Notes: generated from the sequence alone by a model not told the origin. Counted from the stretch's first letter, positions 33,488-43,187 are shown. The stretch is DNA of 64,000 nt from UA16 sp042095135 (GCA_042095135.1 JBELBV010000006.1:1-64000), one strand, 5' to 3'. Numbers and translations are program-made.

Positions 33488-34309
33488 TTATTTCTTGCGG
33501 CGTTCGATGATATACTTCGAGCTACTCTTACGCTTGTTGCGGGTTTTGTAGCCCTTCGCTGGGAGGCCCTTTCGTGAACGCGGGTGTCCACCTGAAGAGC
33601 GGCCCTCGCCACCACCCATGGGGTGATCGACAGGGTTCATGACCACACCACGTACACGTGGGCGGCGTCCCAACCAGCGCGAACGACCGGCCTTACCTGA
33701 GACCTGGAGGTTGTGCTCGGAGTTGCTTACGGACCCTATGACGGCGAGGCATGTCACTAAGATCATACGGGTTTCACCGCTAGGCAACTTGACGATAGCG
33801 TACTTGCCATCACGGGCGTTCAACTGGGCGTAAGACCCGGCACTTCGAGCTAGTGCAGCTCCTTTGCCGGGGTACAATTCGATGTTGTGAATGACCGTAC
33901 CCAGTGGGATGTCAGACAAATACATCGCGTGACCCACGTCTGGAGTGGCTTTCTTACCGCTGTTGATCTTCATGCCTGGCTTGAGGCCCTGAGGAGCAAC
34001 GATGTAACGCTTCTCTCCGTCGGTGTATTCCACCAAGCAGATGCGCGCTGAACGGTTTGGATCGTACTCGACCGTCAAGACGGTGGCTTCCGTGTGCTTG
34101 TCTCGCTTGAAATCAATCAAACGGTAACGACGCTTGTGGCCACCTCCGCGGTAACGCATGGTCATTTTACCATCTCCATTTCGTCCGCCTGACTTCTTCA
34201 AGGGGCGCAGCAATGGCTTGTGAGGCTTGTCCGCTGTAATGTCGTCGAACGTCGACAACACTTTGTGGCGGGTGCCTGGGGTAATGGGGTTGAATTTACG
34301 AAGTGCCAT
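33488..34309 (-). CDS. rplB: Ribosomal protein uL2
   Basis: 273 residues from MALRKFNPITPGTR; nine upstream codons overlap rplW spacing and are excluded. L2 is near the peptidyl transferase centre and aids subunit joining. RYRGGGHKRRYRLIDFKR and GVVMNPVDHPMGGGEGRSSGG with the conserved His are present. S10-operon position. Confidence 0.98.
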   Translation of the reverse strand: MALRKFNPITPGTRHKVLSTFDDITADKPHKPLLRPLKKSGGRNGDGKMTMRYRGGGHKRRYRLIDFKRDKHTEATVLTVEYDPNRSARICLVEYTDGEKRYIVAPQGLKPGMKINSGKKATPDVGHAMYLSDIPLGTVIHNIELYPGKGAALARSAGSYAQLNARDGKYAIVKLPSGETRMILVTCLAVIGSVSNSEHNLQVSGKAGRSRWLGRRPRVRGVVMNPVDHPMGGGEGRSSGGHPRSRKGLPAKGYKTRNKRKSSSKYIIERRKK

Positions 34310-34313
34310 TTGC

Positions 34314-34607
34314 TTAGATGTTCTCGTAGAAGTCAATCATTTCTCCTTCGGCCAAGCTGACGATGGCCTTCTTATAACCGACTGTACGTCCTTTGATGAT
34401 GCCAGTCTTGGTGTAACGCTGGCGGCGCTTGCCGTCAACACGCAGCGTTCGAACAGAAGTCACGGTTACACCGAACTCCTTCTCTACTGCTTTCTTAATC
34501 TCCACCTTATTCGCACCGTCCGCGACAACAAAGCCGTAGGCGTTGTTCTTCTCGGTATCGGCGGTCATCTTCTCGGTGATGAGGGGCTTAACTAAAATCT
34601 GTGACAT
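34314..34607 (-). CDS. rplW: Ribosomal protein uL23
   Basis: 97 residues. Tunnel-exit protein that docks SRP and trigger factor. Starts MSQILVKPLITEKMTADTEK and has AVEKEFGVTVTSVRTLRVDGK and the YKKAIVSLAEGEMIDFYE end. Lies between rplD and rplB. Confidence 0.98.
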   Translation of the reverse strand: MSQILVKPLITEKMTADTEKNNAYGFVVADGANKVEIKKAVEKEFGVTVTSVRTLRVDGKRRQRYTKTGIIKGRTVGYKKAIVSLAEGEMIDFYENI

Positions 34608-34615
34608 GACGATTC

Positions 34616-35242
34616 TTATTTGAGCATTCCCTCGATCACCTTGTGGGCATCGTCCACGAAGATGAGGGTGTTACAATTCATGATGTCGTACGTGCTGAGG
34701 TCACTCGCGACCATCACCCGGTGCTTGGGAAGGTTGCGGCTGCTCATGTACACATTCGTATTGGGGGTAGACAAGATCATCAACGTCTTGCTGTCCGACA
34801 CCTTCAATCCTTCCATGAGGCCAGCGAAGTCTTTTGTCTTTGGGGCATCCATCTTGATTCCCTCAACGACCATGATCGCCTTCTCTTTGGCTTTGTAGCT
34901 CAGCGCGCTGCGACGAGCCAATTGCTTCACCTTGTGGTTGAGCTTTTGGGTGTAGTCGCGTGGTTCTGGACCGAATACGGTACCACCTCCACGGAACAAT
35001 GGGTTCTTGATAGAGCCGGCACGCGCTGTACCTGTACCTTTTTGCTTTTTGATTTTTCGGGTTGAACCGGAAACCAATCCACGGTGCAAGGTGTCGTGCG
35101 TGCCCTGGCGCTGTGCAGCCTGGAATCGCTTAACATCGAGGTAGATCGCGTGATCGTTGGGCTCGATGCCGAATACCGCCTTGTTCAACGTTACCGACTT
35201 GTCGGTCTTTGAACCTTTGGAGTTGTAAACATCTACTTTCAT
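34616..35242 (-). CDS. rplD: Ribosomal protein uL4
   Basis: 208 residues from MKVDVYNSKG; the ATG overlaps the rplC stop by one base, which selects it over the preceding GTG. L4 lines the tunnel and, in enterobacteria, represses the S10 operon. The loop KKQKGTGTARAGSIKNPLFRGGG and the C-terminal domain are intact. Confidence 0.98.
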   Translation of the reverse strand: MKVDVYNSKGSKTDKSVTLNKAVFGIEPNDHAIYLDVKRFQAAQRQGTHDTLHRGLVSGSTRKIKKQKGTGTARAGSIKNPLFRGGGTVFGPEPRDYTQKLNHKVKQLARRSALSYKAKEKAIMVVEGIKMDAPKTKDFAGLMEGLKVSDSKTLMILSTPNTNVYMSSRNLPKHRVMVASDLSTYDIMNCNTLIFVDDAHKVIEGMLK

Positions 35243-35871
35243 CACGCTTCTGGTTTACGGATTACAACAGTTGAACCTTTGTGACCAGGCACGGCTCCCT
35301 TCACAACCATGACGCCTTCTTCAGGAAGAATCTTCACGATTTCGAGGTTTTCGATTGTCACTCGTGTGTTACCCATTTGACCGGCCATGCGCATGCCTTT
35401 GAAGACACGTGCAGGGGTGGAGGCTGCGCCGATTGAACCCGGAGCGCGCAGGCGGTTGTGCTGGCCGTGTGTGGCTTGACCCACACCGCCAAAACCGTGG
35501 CGCTTAACGACACCTTGGAAGCCTTTACCTTTTGACTTACCCACCACAGAGACGTACTCGCCTTCGTTGAAGATTTCTTCAACTTTGAGTTCATCACCTG
35601 CTTGGTGTTCTTCGGCGAATCCTTTGAATTCAACCAATTTTCGCATGAGGCCCACGCCAGCGCGTTTGAAATGGCCTTGCAACGCTTTGGATGTGCGCTT
35701 TTCAGAGCGCTCACCATAGCCGAGCTGAATGGCTTCGTAGCCATCCTTCTCCAGGGTACGAACTTGCGTCACGACGCAAGGACCAACTTCTAAAACGGTG
35801 CATGGGACGTTCTTCCCAGAGGCATTGTAGACGCTGGTCATACCTAACTTCTTCCCTATGAGTCCGGGCAT
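35242..35871 (-). CDS. rplC: Ribosomal protein uL3
   Basis: 209 residues. 50S protein with a loop reaching the peptidyl transferase centre. MPGLIGKKLGMTSVYNASG, GKGFQGVVKRHGFGGVGQATHGQ and GSIGAASTPARVFKGMRMAGQMG are diagnostic. First large gene after rpsJ; its stop overlaps rplD. Confidence 0.98.
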   Translation of the reverse strand: MPGLIGKKLGMTSVYNASGKNVPCTVLEVGPCVVTQVRTLEKDGYEAIQLGYGERSEKRTSKALQGHFKRAGVGLMRKLVEFKGFAEEHQAGDELKVEEIFNEGEYVSVVGKSKGKGFQGVVKRHGFGGVGQATHGQHNRLRAPGSIGAASTPARVFKGMRMAGQMGNTRVTIENLEIVKILPEEGVMVVKGAVPGHKGSTVVIRKPEA

Positions 35872-35911
35872 GATTTCGGTGTTTTTGTTTTGCGTTAGTT
35901 AAAAATTCCCG

Positions 35912-36217
35912 TCAGACCTTGATTTCCACTTCAACGCCACTTGGAAGCTCCAAGCGCATCAACGCGTCAACGGTCTTTGAGGATGAACTGTAGATATCAA
36001 TCAATCGCTTGTAAGCGTTCAATTCGAATTGCTCACGTGACTTTTTGTTCACGTGGGGTGAACGCAATACGGTGTAAATACGCTGGTGAGTTGGCAGTGG
36101 AACGGGTCCGCTGATTACAGCACCGGTGGTCTTCACCGTCTTGACAATCTTCTCTGCCGACTTGTCGACGAGGTTGTGATCGTAGGACTTGAGTTTGATT
36201 CGGATTTTTTGCGTCAT
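35912..36217 (-). CDS. rpsJ: Ribosomal protein uS10
   Basis: 101 residues. 30S head protein, also the transcription factor NusE. MTQKIRIKLKSYDHNLVDKS and GPVPLPTHQRIYTVLRSPHVNKKSREQFE are conserved. It lies 12 bases after fusA, joining the str and S10 gene groups. The 40-base gap to rplC shows no promoter-like element. Confidence 0.98.
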   Translation of the reverse strand: MTQKIRIKLKSYDHNLVDKSAEKIVKTVKTTGAVISGPVPLPTHQRIYTVLRSPHVNKKSREQFELNAYKRLIDIYSSSSKTVDALMRLELPSGVEVEIKV

Positions 36218-36229
36218 CTTACTTCTTTA

Positions 36230-38335
36230 TTAGCCGTTGCCTTGCGCTTCAGCGATCACTTTTTCTTGAATACTGTTTGGAGCCTGTGCGTAGTGGCTGA
36301 ATGACATCGATGATGTCGCACGGCCTGAAGTCAACGTACGCAAGTCAGTCACATAACCGAACATTTCAGACAAAGGCACCTTCGCGTTAACGATGGTCTT
36401 GCCTGAACGCTCACCTGTTCCCTCGATGAGGGCACGGCGCTTGTTCAAGTCACCGATGACGTCACCCATGTTCTCGTCGGGGGTAACCACCTCCAACTGC
36501 ATCATGGGCTCCAAAATCTTAGGCTGGCAGCTCTTCACTGCGTTGCGGTAAGCCATTTTCGCTGCGAGTTCGAACGACAACTGATCCGAGTCAACCGCGT
36601 GGAACGAACCGTCCACTAACTCAACAGCCATGCTGTCCATTTGGTAGCCAGCCAACACACCGTTCTTCATGGCTTCTTCGAACCCTTTCTGAACAGAAGG
36701 AACGAATTCCTTTGGTACGTTACCGCCTTTCACCGAGTTCTTGAATACCAAGCCAGCCTCCTCCGGAGTTGGCGATGGGCCAATTTTGACGATGATGTCC
36801 GCAAACTTACCACGTCCGCCGGACTGCTTCTTGTACACTTCACGGTGATCAGTGTTGCCGAAGATGGCCTCCTTGTAATTTACCTGAGGCGCGCCCTGGT
36901 TGCATTCCACCTTGAACTCACGACGCAAACGGTCAACGAGTACTTCCAAGTGCAATTCGCCCATTCCCGAGATGACCGTTTGGCCTGTCTCCTCGTCGGT
37001 ACGAACGTTGAATGTTGGATCCTCCTCAGACAACTTGGACAAACCGTTGGACAACTTATCGAGGTCTGCTTGTGACTTTGGCTCAACCGCGATACCAATT
37101 ACAGGAGCTGGGAACGACATGCTCTCCAAAACCAATGGTGCGCCTTCAGAGCACAGCGTGTCACCCGTGCGGATGTCTTTAAAGCCTACAACTGCACCGA
37201 TGTCCCCGGCTTCGAGTTCATCGATGGGGTTTTGCTTGTTCGAGTGCATTTGGAAGATTCGCGAGATACGCTCCTTCTTTCCGCTTCGCGTATTAATAAC
37301 ATAGGAGCCTGCTGGCAACTTTCCAGAATACGCACGCACAAAACAAAGACGACCTACAAATGGATCTGTAGCAATCTTAAACGCCAAGCCAGCGAATGGC
37401 TCTTCTGGGTCCGGCTTGCGCTCGATTTTCACCTCTTCATCATCCACCGCTGTACCGACAATGGCCTCTACGTCATACGGGGAAGGGAGGTACATCATGA
37501 CCGCATCGAGCATGGTCTGTACGCCCTTATTCTTGAAGGCAGAACCGCACAAGAGTGGCGTGATTTCCATACCAATGGTCGCCTTGCGAATCGCCGCAAT
37601 AATCTCATCAGCAGTCAAGCTGTCAGGATCTTCGAAATACTTCTCCATCAAGGCTTCGTCCTGCTCAGCAGCGGCCTCAATCAACAATCCGCGGTACTCT
37701 TCTACAGTATCTACCAAATCGTCCGGAATTGGCACCTCATCCCATGTCATCCCCTTGTCCTCCTCGTTCCAAACGAATGCTTTGTTGGTAATCAAGTCAA
37801 CGACTCCTTTGAAGTCATCTTCTGCACCGATGGGTACTTGCAATGGAACAGGACGCGCTCCAAGCATGTCCTTAATCATGCCAACTACATTGAAGAAGTC
37901 TGCACCTGAGCGATCCATCTTGTTGATGAAACCAATCCGTGGAACCTTGTACTTATCCGCCAAACCCCAGTTCGTTTCGGATTGAGGCTCAACACCCGAA
38001 ACAGCACAGAACAATGCAACGGCACCATCCAATACACGCAATGAACGCTCTACCTCAACGGTAAAGTCAACGTGGCCCGGGGTATCGATGATGTTGATTC
38101 GGTATTCCTCGTCATTGAACTTCCAGAAGCAGGTTGTTGCAGCAGAGGTAATCGTAATTCCGCGCTCCTGCTCTTGCTCCATCCAGTCCATGGTGGCCGC
38201 ACCGTCGTGCACCTCACCAATTTTGTGTGAGATGCCTGTGTAGTACAGGACGCGCTCAGTAGTTGTGGTCTTACCCGCATCAACGTGAGCCATGATGCCG
38301 ATGTTCCGAGTGTAATTGAGGTCTCTTTTAGCCAT
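36230..38335 (-). CDS. fusA: Elongation factor G
   Basis: 701 residues, full length. GTPase that drives translocation. G1 AHVDAGKTTTTERVL, G2/switch region GITITSAATTCFW, G3 DTPGHVDFT and G4 NKMDRSGAD are intact, followed by domains II-V. Expected str-operon position between rpsG and rpsJ; no tuf gene follows here. Confidence 0.98.
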   Translation of the reverse strand: MAKRDLNYTRNIGIMAHVDAGKTTTTERVLYYTGISHKIGEVHDGAATMDWMEQEQERGITITSAATTCFWKFNDEEYRINIIDTPGHVDFTVEVERSLRVLDGAVALFCAVSGVEPQSETNWGLADKYKVPRIGFINKMDRSGADFFNVVGMIKDMLGARPVPLQVPIGAEDDFKGVVDLITNKAFVWNEEDKGMTWDEVPIPDDLVDTVEEYRGLLIEAAAEQDEALMEKYFEDPDSLTADEIIAAIRKATIGMEITPLLCGSAFKNKGVQTMLDAVMMYLPSPYDVEAIVGTAVDDEEVKIERKPDPEEPFAGLAFKIATDPFVGRLCFVRAYSGKLPAGSYVINTRSGKKERISRIFQMHSNKQNPIDELEAGDIGAVVGFKDIRTGDTLCSEGAPLVLESMSFPAPVIGIAVEPKSQADLDKLSNGLSKLSEEDPTFNVRTDEETGQTVISGMGELHLEVLVDRLRREFKVECNQGAPQVNYKEAIFGNTDHREVYKKQSGGRGKFADIIVKIGPSPTPEEAGLVFKNSVKGGNVPKEFVPSVQKGFEEAMKNGVLAGYQMDSMAVELVDGSFHAVDSDQLSFELAAKMAYRNAVKSCQPKILEPMMQLEVVTPDENMGDVIGDLNKRRALIEGTGERSGKTIVNAKVPLSEMFGYVTDLRTLTSGRATSSMSFSHYAQAPNSIQEKVIAEAQGNG

Positions 38336-38362
38336 GATTGTAAGGCGTATTCAATGCGATTG

Positions 38363-38830
38363 TCAGAAACGGAAGTGTGAGAAAGCTTTGTTCGCTTCAG
38401 CCATGCGGTGCGTGTCTTCCTTCTTCTTGAAGGTTCCACCTTCTTCTTTGGCTGCTGCGATGACCTCACCCGCGAGGCGGTCAGCCATGGACTTTTCGTT
38501 GCGCTTTCGCGCGAAGCTAATCAGCCACTTCATGGCCAAACTCTGCTTGCGCGAATCGCGAATGGGTTGCGGGATCTGGAAGGTAGCACCGCCCACACGT
38601 CGGCTGCGCACCTCCACCGCTGGAGTTACATTGTCCAAAGCACGTTGGAAGACCTCGAGGCCGTTCTCTTCGGTGCGCTCTTCCACCTTGTCCATGGCTT
38701 TGTAGAAGATGTCGAATGCAACGCTCTTCTTCCCGTCCAACATCAAGTTGTTGACGAAGCTCGTTACGAGGACACTGTCGAATCGAGGATCCGGCAGAAT
38801 CAAATGCTTTTTAGGTACTCTTCTTCTCAT
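38363..38830 (-). CDS. rpsG: Ribosomal protein uS7
   Basis: 155 residues. Nucleates assembly of the 30S head. MRRRVPKKHLILPDPRFDS, NLMLDGKKSVAFDIFYKAMD and VRSRRVGGATFQIPQPI are the conserved segments. It follows rpsL by six bases. Confidence 0.98.
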   Translation of the reverse strand: MRRRVPKKHLILPDPRFDSVLVTSFVNNLMLDGKKSVAFDIFYKAMDKVEERTEENGLEVFQRALDNVTPAVEVRSRRVGGATFQIPQPIRDSRKQSLAMKWLISFARKRNEKSMADRLAGEVIAAAKEEGGTFKKKEDTHRMAEANKAFSHFRF

Positions 38831-38836
38831 GACAAA

Positions 38837-39220
38837 TTAGCTCTTGGCTGCTTTAGGCCGCTTGGTTCCATACTTAGATCGACGCTGGGTGCGCCCTTCA
38901 ACACCTGCTGTATCCAATGCACCACGAACAATGTGGTAACGCACACCTGGTAAATCCTTCACACGACCGCCACGAACCAGAACGATGCTGTGCTCTTGGA
39001 GGTTGTGTCCTTCACCGCCGATGTAAGCGTTGACCTCGTTGCCATTGGTCAATCGAACACGCGCAACTTTACGCATGGCCGAGTTCGGCTTCTTGGGTGT
39101 AGTAGTGTAGACGCGCACACAAACGCCACGGCGTTGTGGGCAAGAATCCAAGGCGGCAGATTTGCTCGCTTGGGTCTTCGTGATGCGCCCTTTTCGGATG
39201 AGCTGCTGAATGGTTGGCAT
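38837..39220 (-). CDS. rpsL: Ribosomal protein uS12
   Basis: 127 residues. Decoding-centre protein and site of streptomycin resistance changes. MPTIQQLIRKGR, CPQRRGVCVRVYTTTPKKPNSA and the PGVRYHIVRGALDTAGV region are present; the Lys residues usually mutated in resistance (in TPKKPNSA) are wild type. The next conserved loop reads GGRVKDLPGVRY, also normal. First gene of the supercluster, about 60 bases downstream of a consensus promoter. Confidence 0.98.
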   Translation of the reverse strand: MPTIQQLIRKGRITKTQASKSAALDSCPQRRGVCVRVYTTTPKKPNSAMRKVARVRLTNGNEVNAYIGGEGHNLQEHSIVLVRGGRVKDLPGVRYHIVRGALDTAGVEGRTQRRSKYGTKRPKAAKS

Positions 39221-39279
39221 TAGACCTATCTATCAGATTACGTGTGTACAAAAACTATTTCCCCAAATTAAAGGGGGTG

Positions 39280-39309
39280 CAAAAGTAGCAGATTTTCTCT
39301 TAAAAGCAA
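39280..39309 (-). promoter_or_regulatory. rpsL: Supercluster promoter, TTG-N19-TACTTTTG
   Basis: On the minus strand TTG (39309-39307) is followed after 19 bases by an exact TAnnTTTG (39287-39280). The predicted start lies near 39274, leaving a leader of about 54 bases before rpsL. This is one of the two best promoters in the window. Confidence 0.82.
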
Positions 39310-39487
39310 TAGCTGGAGCCTCCTTTTTTCAAGCATTTCCCGCATTCGAAACCGCTCCTCCAAAAACACCTTGGAATTCAGGACTTTGGTCCAATCCAAA
39401 CGGTGATAGAATCCCTTCAAAAATGACGACTTTTAAACAAGTTGGCGAAGAGGTCAGTTGAATCATCGCTTTATCTACCCCCCTTCT

Positions 39488-39495
39488 TACCTTCG
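39488..39495 (+). promoter_or_regulatory. -7-like element TACCTTCG before uvrD
   Basis: One mismatch from TAnnTTTG, ending four bases before the GTG at 39500. The spacing matches the other leaderless-type starts and supports GTG as the start codon. Confidence 0.4.
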
Positions 39496-39499
39496 AAGT

Positions 39500-41881
39500 G
39501 TGGATTTTTTGAACGAACTGAACGAGGCACAACAGGCAGCTGCGCGGCATCAAGAAGGCCCTCTAATGGTCATTGCCGGGGCGGGTTCGGGGAAGACCCG
39601 GGTCCTGACATACCGCATCGCCTATCTCATTCAGCAAGGCGTTGATCCGTTCTCAATCCTGTCCCTGACTTTCACGAACAAAGCTGCGCGCGAAATGAAA
39701 GAGCGCATCGGGAAGGTCATCGGCGAGGGCGAAGCCCGCAACATCTGGATGGGGACGTTCCACAGCATTTTTGCCCGCATCCTCCGAATGGAATGTGAGC
39801 GAATCAACTACCCCCGCAACTTCACCATTTACGACACCCAAGACAGCCGGGCGCTCATCAAGGACATCGTCAAAGGACTGGGCATGGACGACAAAGTCTA
39901 CAAGCCCGCCAGCGTTCAAGCCCGGATCAGCAACGCCAAAAACAACCTCATCGATGCCCGTGGGTACGCCGACCATGCGGAGATCATGTCCGAAGACCAC
40001 CAAGCCGGTCGGCCGCGCATCGCAGAGATTTACCGCGCTTATGAGAATCGTTGCTTCCGGGCGCAAGCCATGGACTTCGACGACCTATTGTTCAAGATGA
40101 ACGTATTGCTCAGGGACTTCCCCGATTTGCTGCTAAAATACCAGCATAAGTTTTCATACATCTTGGTGGACGAGTACCAGGACACCAACTTCGCCCAGTA
40201 CCTCATCATCAAACAGCTCGCGGCCTTGCGAGAAAACCTCTGTGTGGTTGGGGACGACGCCCAGTCGATTTACGGTTTCCGAGGCGCCAACATTCAGAAC
40301 ATCCTCAACTTCAAGCAGGACTACCCGGATTTTGCCTTGTACAAACTCGAGCAAAACTACCGGTCGACGAAGTACATCGTCGATGCCGCCAACAGCGTCA
40401 TCGCCAACAACAAGGACCAAATCGAAAAGGTCGTGTGGACGGCCAACGGAGAAGGGGAACGCATTGCCGTGCATCGCTGCTACAGCGACAACGAGGAAGG
40501 CCGATGGGCATCCACGCAGATTTTTGATTTGCACAACCAACGGCAACAGCACTGGAAGGACATTGCCATTCTCTACCGGACCAACGCGCAGTCACGTTCC
40601 TTCGAGGAGAGCTTGCGCAAACTCAACGTGCCCTACCGTATCTACGGAGGCCTGTCGTTTTACCAGCGCAAGGAGATCAAGGACCTGATCGCCTACTTCC
40701 GGCTCACGGCCAACCCACGAGACGACGAAGCCCTCAAGCGCATCATCAACTACCCCACCCGCGGCATCGGCAAAACCACGATGGATCGACTCCTCGTGGA
40801 ATCCACCGAACGCGACGTCAGCATTTGGGACCTTGTGACCGACGACCTGGCGCCGCCCACCAGCGTGAAGGGGGCGAGCCTGCGCAAGGTGCAGGACTTC
40901 GTGCAGATGATGCGGGGATTCGCGGCGGAACTGGAAACCAAAGACGCGCACGACCTCGGTATGCACATCGCCAAGCACACAGGGCTCGTGCACACCTTAT
41001 ACCAAGACAAAACTCCAGAAGGCGTCGCCCGTTATGACAATGTTCAGGAATTGCTGAACGGGATGAAATCCTTCGTTGAGCAAGCAAAAGAAAGCGATAC
41101 AGATGCATTTGCGTCGTTGGGCGACTTTTTGCTGGACGTTGCCTTGTTGACCGATGCCGATCAGGACGATGGTGATGAAAATAAGGTGAGCATGATGACG
41201 ATTCACGCCGCCAAGGGCTTGGAATTTGAAAACGTCTTCATCGTGGGCCTGGAAGAAGAGCTGTTCCCGTCGTCTATGGCCATGCAGTCCCGCGCGGACC
41301 TCGAGGAAGAACGCCGCCTGTTCTATGTAGCCCTTACCCGCGCGAAGCGCACCTGTGCGCTCAGCTACGCCCTGACCCGTTACAAATGGGGACAGCTCAT
41401 CCAAGCCGAGCCCAGCCGTTTCATTGAAGAGATCAACAGCGATTGTCTCATCATGCCTTCGGCTCAACAAGCCAAACCCACACCGTTTGCGGGTGGGACT
41501 AGCTTCGAGGCCCAGCGCAAAAATTGGCAATCGATGGGCAGTGGTAATCCCGGCGCTGCGTTCGACCGCATGGCCTCACAGAAAAAAGCCACCGGGTCGC
41601 CGCCTGCACATCCGTTAAAGAAAAAATCGGGCCAGCCGCCCGTTTCCTCCTCGGGCAAGCGCATGGCACGTGTTGAATCCTCAGCACCCGCCGGCTCCAC
41701 TGGAGGATCCCTGGAGGGCATTGCTGAAGGGGTAAACGTCTGGCACGAAAAGTTCGGCAAGGGCAAGGTGCTACGTGTTGAAGGGACAAGCCCCAACGAA
41801 AAGGCCACGGTCTTTTTCCCTAAGGCCGGCCAGAAACAACTGCTGTTGAAGTTCGCCAAACTCGAAATCATCGAAGCCTGA
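39500..41881 (+). CDS. UvrD/PcrA-type superfamily 1 DNA helicase
   Basis: 793 residues with a GTG start at DFLNELNEAQQAA, where family members begin; the frame extends to a TTG at 39458 but that stretch looks non-coding. 3'-5' helicase for repair and replication restart. Walker A AGAGSGKTR, motif Ia LTFTNKAAREM, Walker B LVDEYQDTN, motif III GDDAQSIYGFRGA, motif V/VI VSMMTIHAAKGLEFENV and FYVALTRAKR are in order. The C-terminus (740-793) has the PcrA/UvrD Tudor-like element GVNVWHEKFGKGKVL. It is coupled by one-base overlap to the following lipoprotein gene. Confidence 0.94.
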   Translation: MDFLNELNEAQQAAARHQEGPLMVIAGAGSGKTRVLTYRIAYLIQQGVDPFSILSLTFTNKAAREMKERIGKVIGEGEARNIWMGTFHSIFARILRMECERINYPRNFTIYDTQDSRALIKDIVKGLGMDDKVYKPASVQARISNAKNNLIDARGYADHAEIMSEDHQAGRPRIAEIYRAYENRCFRAQAMDFDDLLFKMNVLLRDFPDLLLKYQHKFSYILVDEYQDTNFAQYLIIKQLAALRENLCVVGDDAQSIYGFRGANIQNILNFKQDYPDFALYKLEQNYRSTKYIVDAANSVIANNKDQIEKVVWTANGEGERIAVHRCYSDNEEGRWASTQIFDLHNQRQQHWKDIAILYRTNAQSRSFEESLRKLNVPYRIYGGLSFYQRKEIKDLIAYFRLTANPRDDEALKRIINYPTRGIGKTTMDRLLVESTERDVSIWDLVTDDLAPPTSVKGASLRKVQDFVQMMRGFAAELETKDAHDLGMHIAKHTGLVHTLYQDKTPEGVARYDNVQELLNGMKSFVEQAKESDTDAFASLGDFLLDVALLTDADQDDGDENKVSMMTIHAAKGLEFENVFIVGLEEELFPSSMAMQSRADLEEERRLFYVALTRAKRTCALSYALTRYKWGQLIQAEPSRFIEEINSDCLIMPSAQQAKPTPFAGGTSFEAQRKNWQSMGSGNPGAAFDRMASQKKATGSPPAHPLKKKSGQPPVSSSGKRMARVESSAPAGSTGGSLEGIAEGVNVWHEKFGKGKVLRVEGTSPNEKATVFFPKAGQKQLLLKFAKLEIIEA

Positions 41882-42555
41882 TGCGCCCCTTTGACACCCA
41901 AGGCCACAGATGGGGCTTCGTGCTGGTCGTCGCTGCGGCCATGGTGGCCATCGGATGCCGTCCAGATCCGAACTACAACCTAGCGCTCCACGTTACGGTG
42001 CTTCACGCCGATACCGGCAACCCCGCCTCAGACATCGACCTAGAACTGGAAAGACGCGTGCTCGAAAACGGCGTGCTCAACGGCAACTACCAACCAGTGG
42101 GATCAGCCACCTCCGATACGGACGGCATAGCCCATTTCTTTTTCAATCGGGTCAACGCGTTGGACTACCAGCTCAATTTGATCTCAACGGATTGGTTTGC
42201 CCGTTCGGATTTCATTCAACCTGACACATTCCTTGAATCTTCCGAAGTTGAACACACGACGGAAGCGACGCCCCGCGGGACACTGAACATTCGACTTGTC
42301 AATGCCTACCCCCTCGATGAGGACGACAAGGTCCAGTTCCGGACCTTGAATCCGCCCAGTGAGTACCTGACGTGCTCCAATGCGTGGGAGACCCACCTTG
42401 GCATGTACGTCGATGTGGAGCGCACCTGCGATGTGGAAGCCGATCGCTACCTGCCCTACAGGTACCACATTACCCGCAATGGAGAACTCACTGAGCACCT
42501 CGACAGCCTCTGGGTACCACGGGGAGAACTGACTGAACTGCTCATAGCTTACTGA
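41881..42555 (+). CDS. Hypothetical lipoprotein
   Basis: 224 residues. Signal peptide with lipobox AIGC (Cys26). The mature protein begins with a beta-rich segment ALHVTVLHADTGNPASDIDLELERR, resembling a carboxypeptidase-regulatory/Ig-like fold (residues about 33-120), followed by a second region with two Cys (CSNAWETH and ERTCDVEADRY) that could form a disulfide outside the cytoplasm. No family recognised. It starts on the uvrD stop (TGATG) and its own stop overlaps the esterase start in the same way. Confidence 0.75.
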   Translation: MRPFDTQGHRWGFVLVVAAAMVAIGCRPDPNYNLALHVTVLHADTGNPASDIDLELERRVLENGVLNGNYQPVGSATSDTDGIAHFFFNRVNALDYQLNLISTDWFARSDFIQPDTFLESSEVEHTTEATPRGTLNIRLVNAYPLDEDDKVQFRTLNPPSEYLTCSNAWETHLGMYVDVERTCDVEADRYLPYRYHITRNGELTEHLDSLWVPRGELTELLIAY

Positions 42556-43187
42556 TGCCATACCATTCGTTTTCCGTCACCAAAACCACACGCTACTTCA
42601 CCGCTGGGCCCGCCATCGCCGAAGCCAAGGGCGTGCTCATCGCCCTACACGGATACGGGCAGTTACCGGAGTTCTTCATGCGGCGTTTGCAACCCCTGGC
42701 GGATGCGGGTTGGGCCATTGTCGTGCCAGAGGGACTGCACCGGTTCTACCTCGAAGGCGCGCATGGCCGTGTAGGTGCTTCTTGGATGACGAAAGAGGCG
42801 CGGGAAGACGACATCGCGGATTACGTGCGCTACCTCGACGCCCTTTCGGCTGAACTGGGGTTGACCGATCGGCGCCCGGTGTTGCTCGGATTTTCCCAAG
42901 GCGTGGCGACGGCGTCGCGGTGGGTCGCCATGGGCCAGATCGCCTTCAGCCGGCTCATCTTGTGGTCCGGTGTGTTTCCGCCCGACTACCCCTGGGAATC
43001 GGGCACTGAACCCATGAAAGCAATGCGCGTTGATGTCGCTTTGGGGACGGAAGATGCCTTCTTCGACGACTCCCTGCTGAAGACGACGGCCTCGGTTTTG
43101 GACGCGAATGCAGTGCCGTACACGACTCATTCGTTTGAAGGTGGGCACGCCATCGACACCGACTTGCTCCAGCAGTTGTTGGACTGA
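42555..43187 (+). CDS. Alpha/beta-hydrolase, phospholipase/carboxylesterase family
   Basis: 210 residues, no signal peptide. The oxyanion-region motif IALHGYGQ and nucleophile elbow GFSQG (Ser near residue 115) are clear; Asp in GTEDAFFDD and His in FEGGHAID complete the triad. The sequence fits the YpfH/carboxylesterase 2 group that cleaves short esters; the natural substrate is unknown. Last gene of the uvrD-lipoprotein-esterase unit, each joined by one-base overlaps. Confidence 0.85.
   Translation: MPYHSFSVTKTTRYFTAGPAIAEAKGVLIALHGYGQLPEFFMRRLQPLADAGWAIVVPEGLHRFYLEGAHGRVGASWMTKEAREDDIADYVRYLDALSAELGLTDRRPVLLGFSQGVATASRWVAMGQIAFSRLILWSGVFPPDYPWESGTEPMKAMRVDVALGTEDAFFDDSLLKTTASVLDANAVPYTTHSFEGGHAIDTDLLQQLLD

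Noticed and set aside
39458..39499. Longer helicase start at TTG 39458
   Set aside because: The extra residues are not helicase-like; GTG 39500 aligns with the family start and has a -7-like element at the recurrent four-base spacing.
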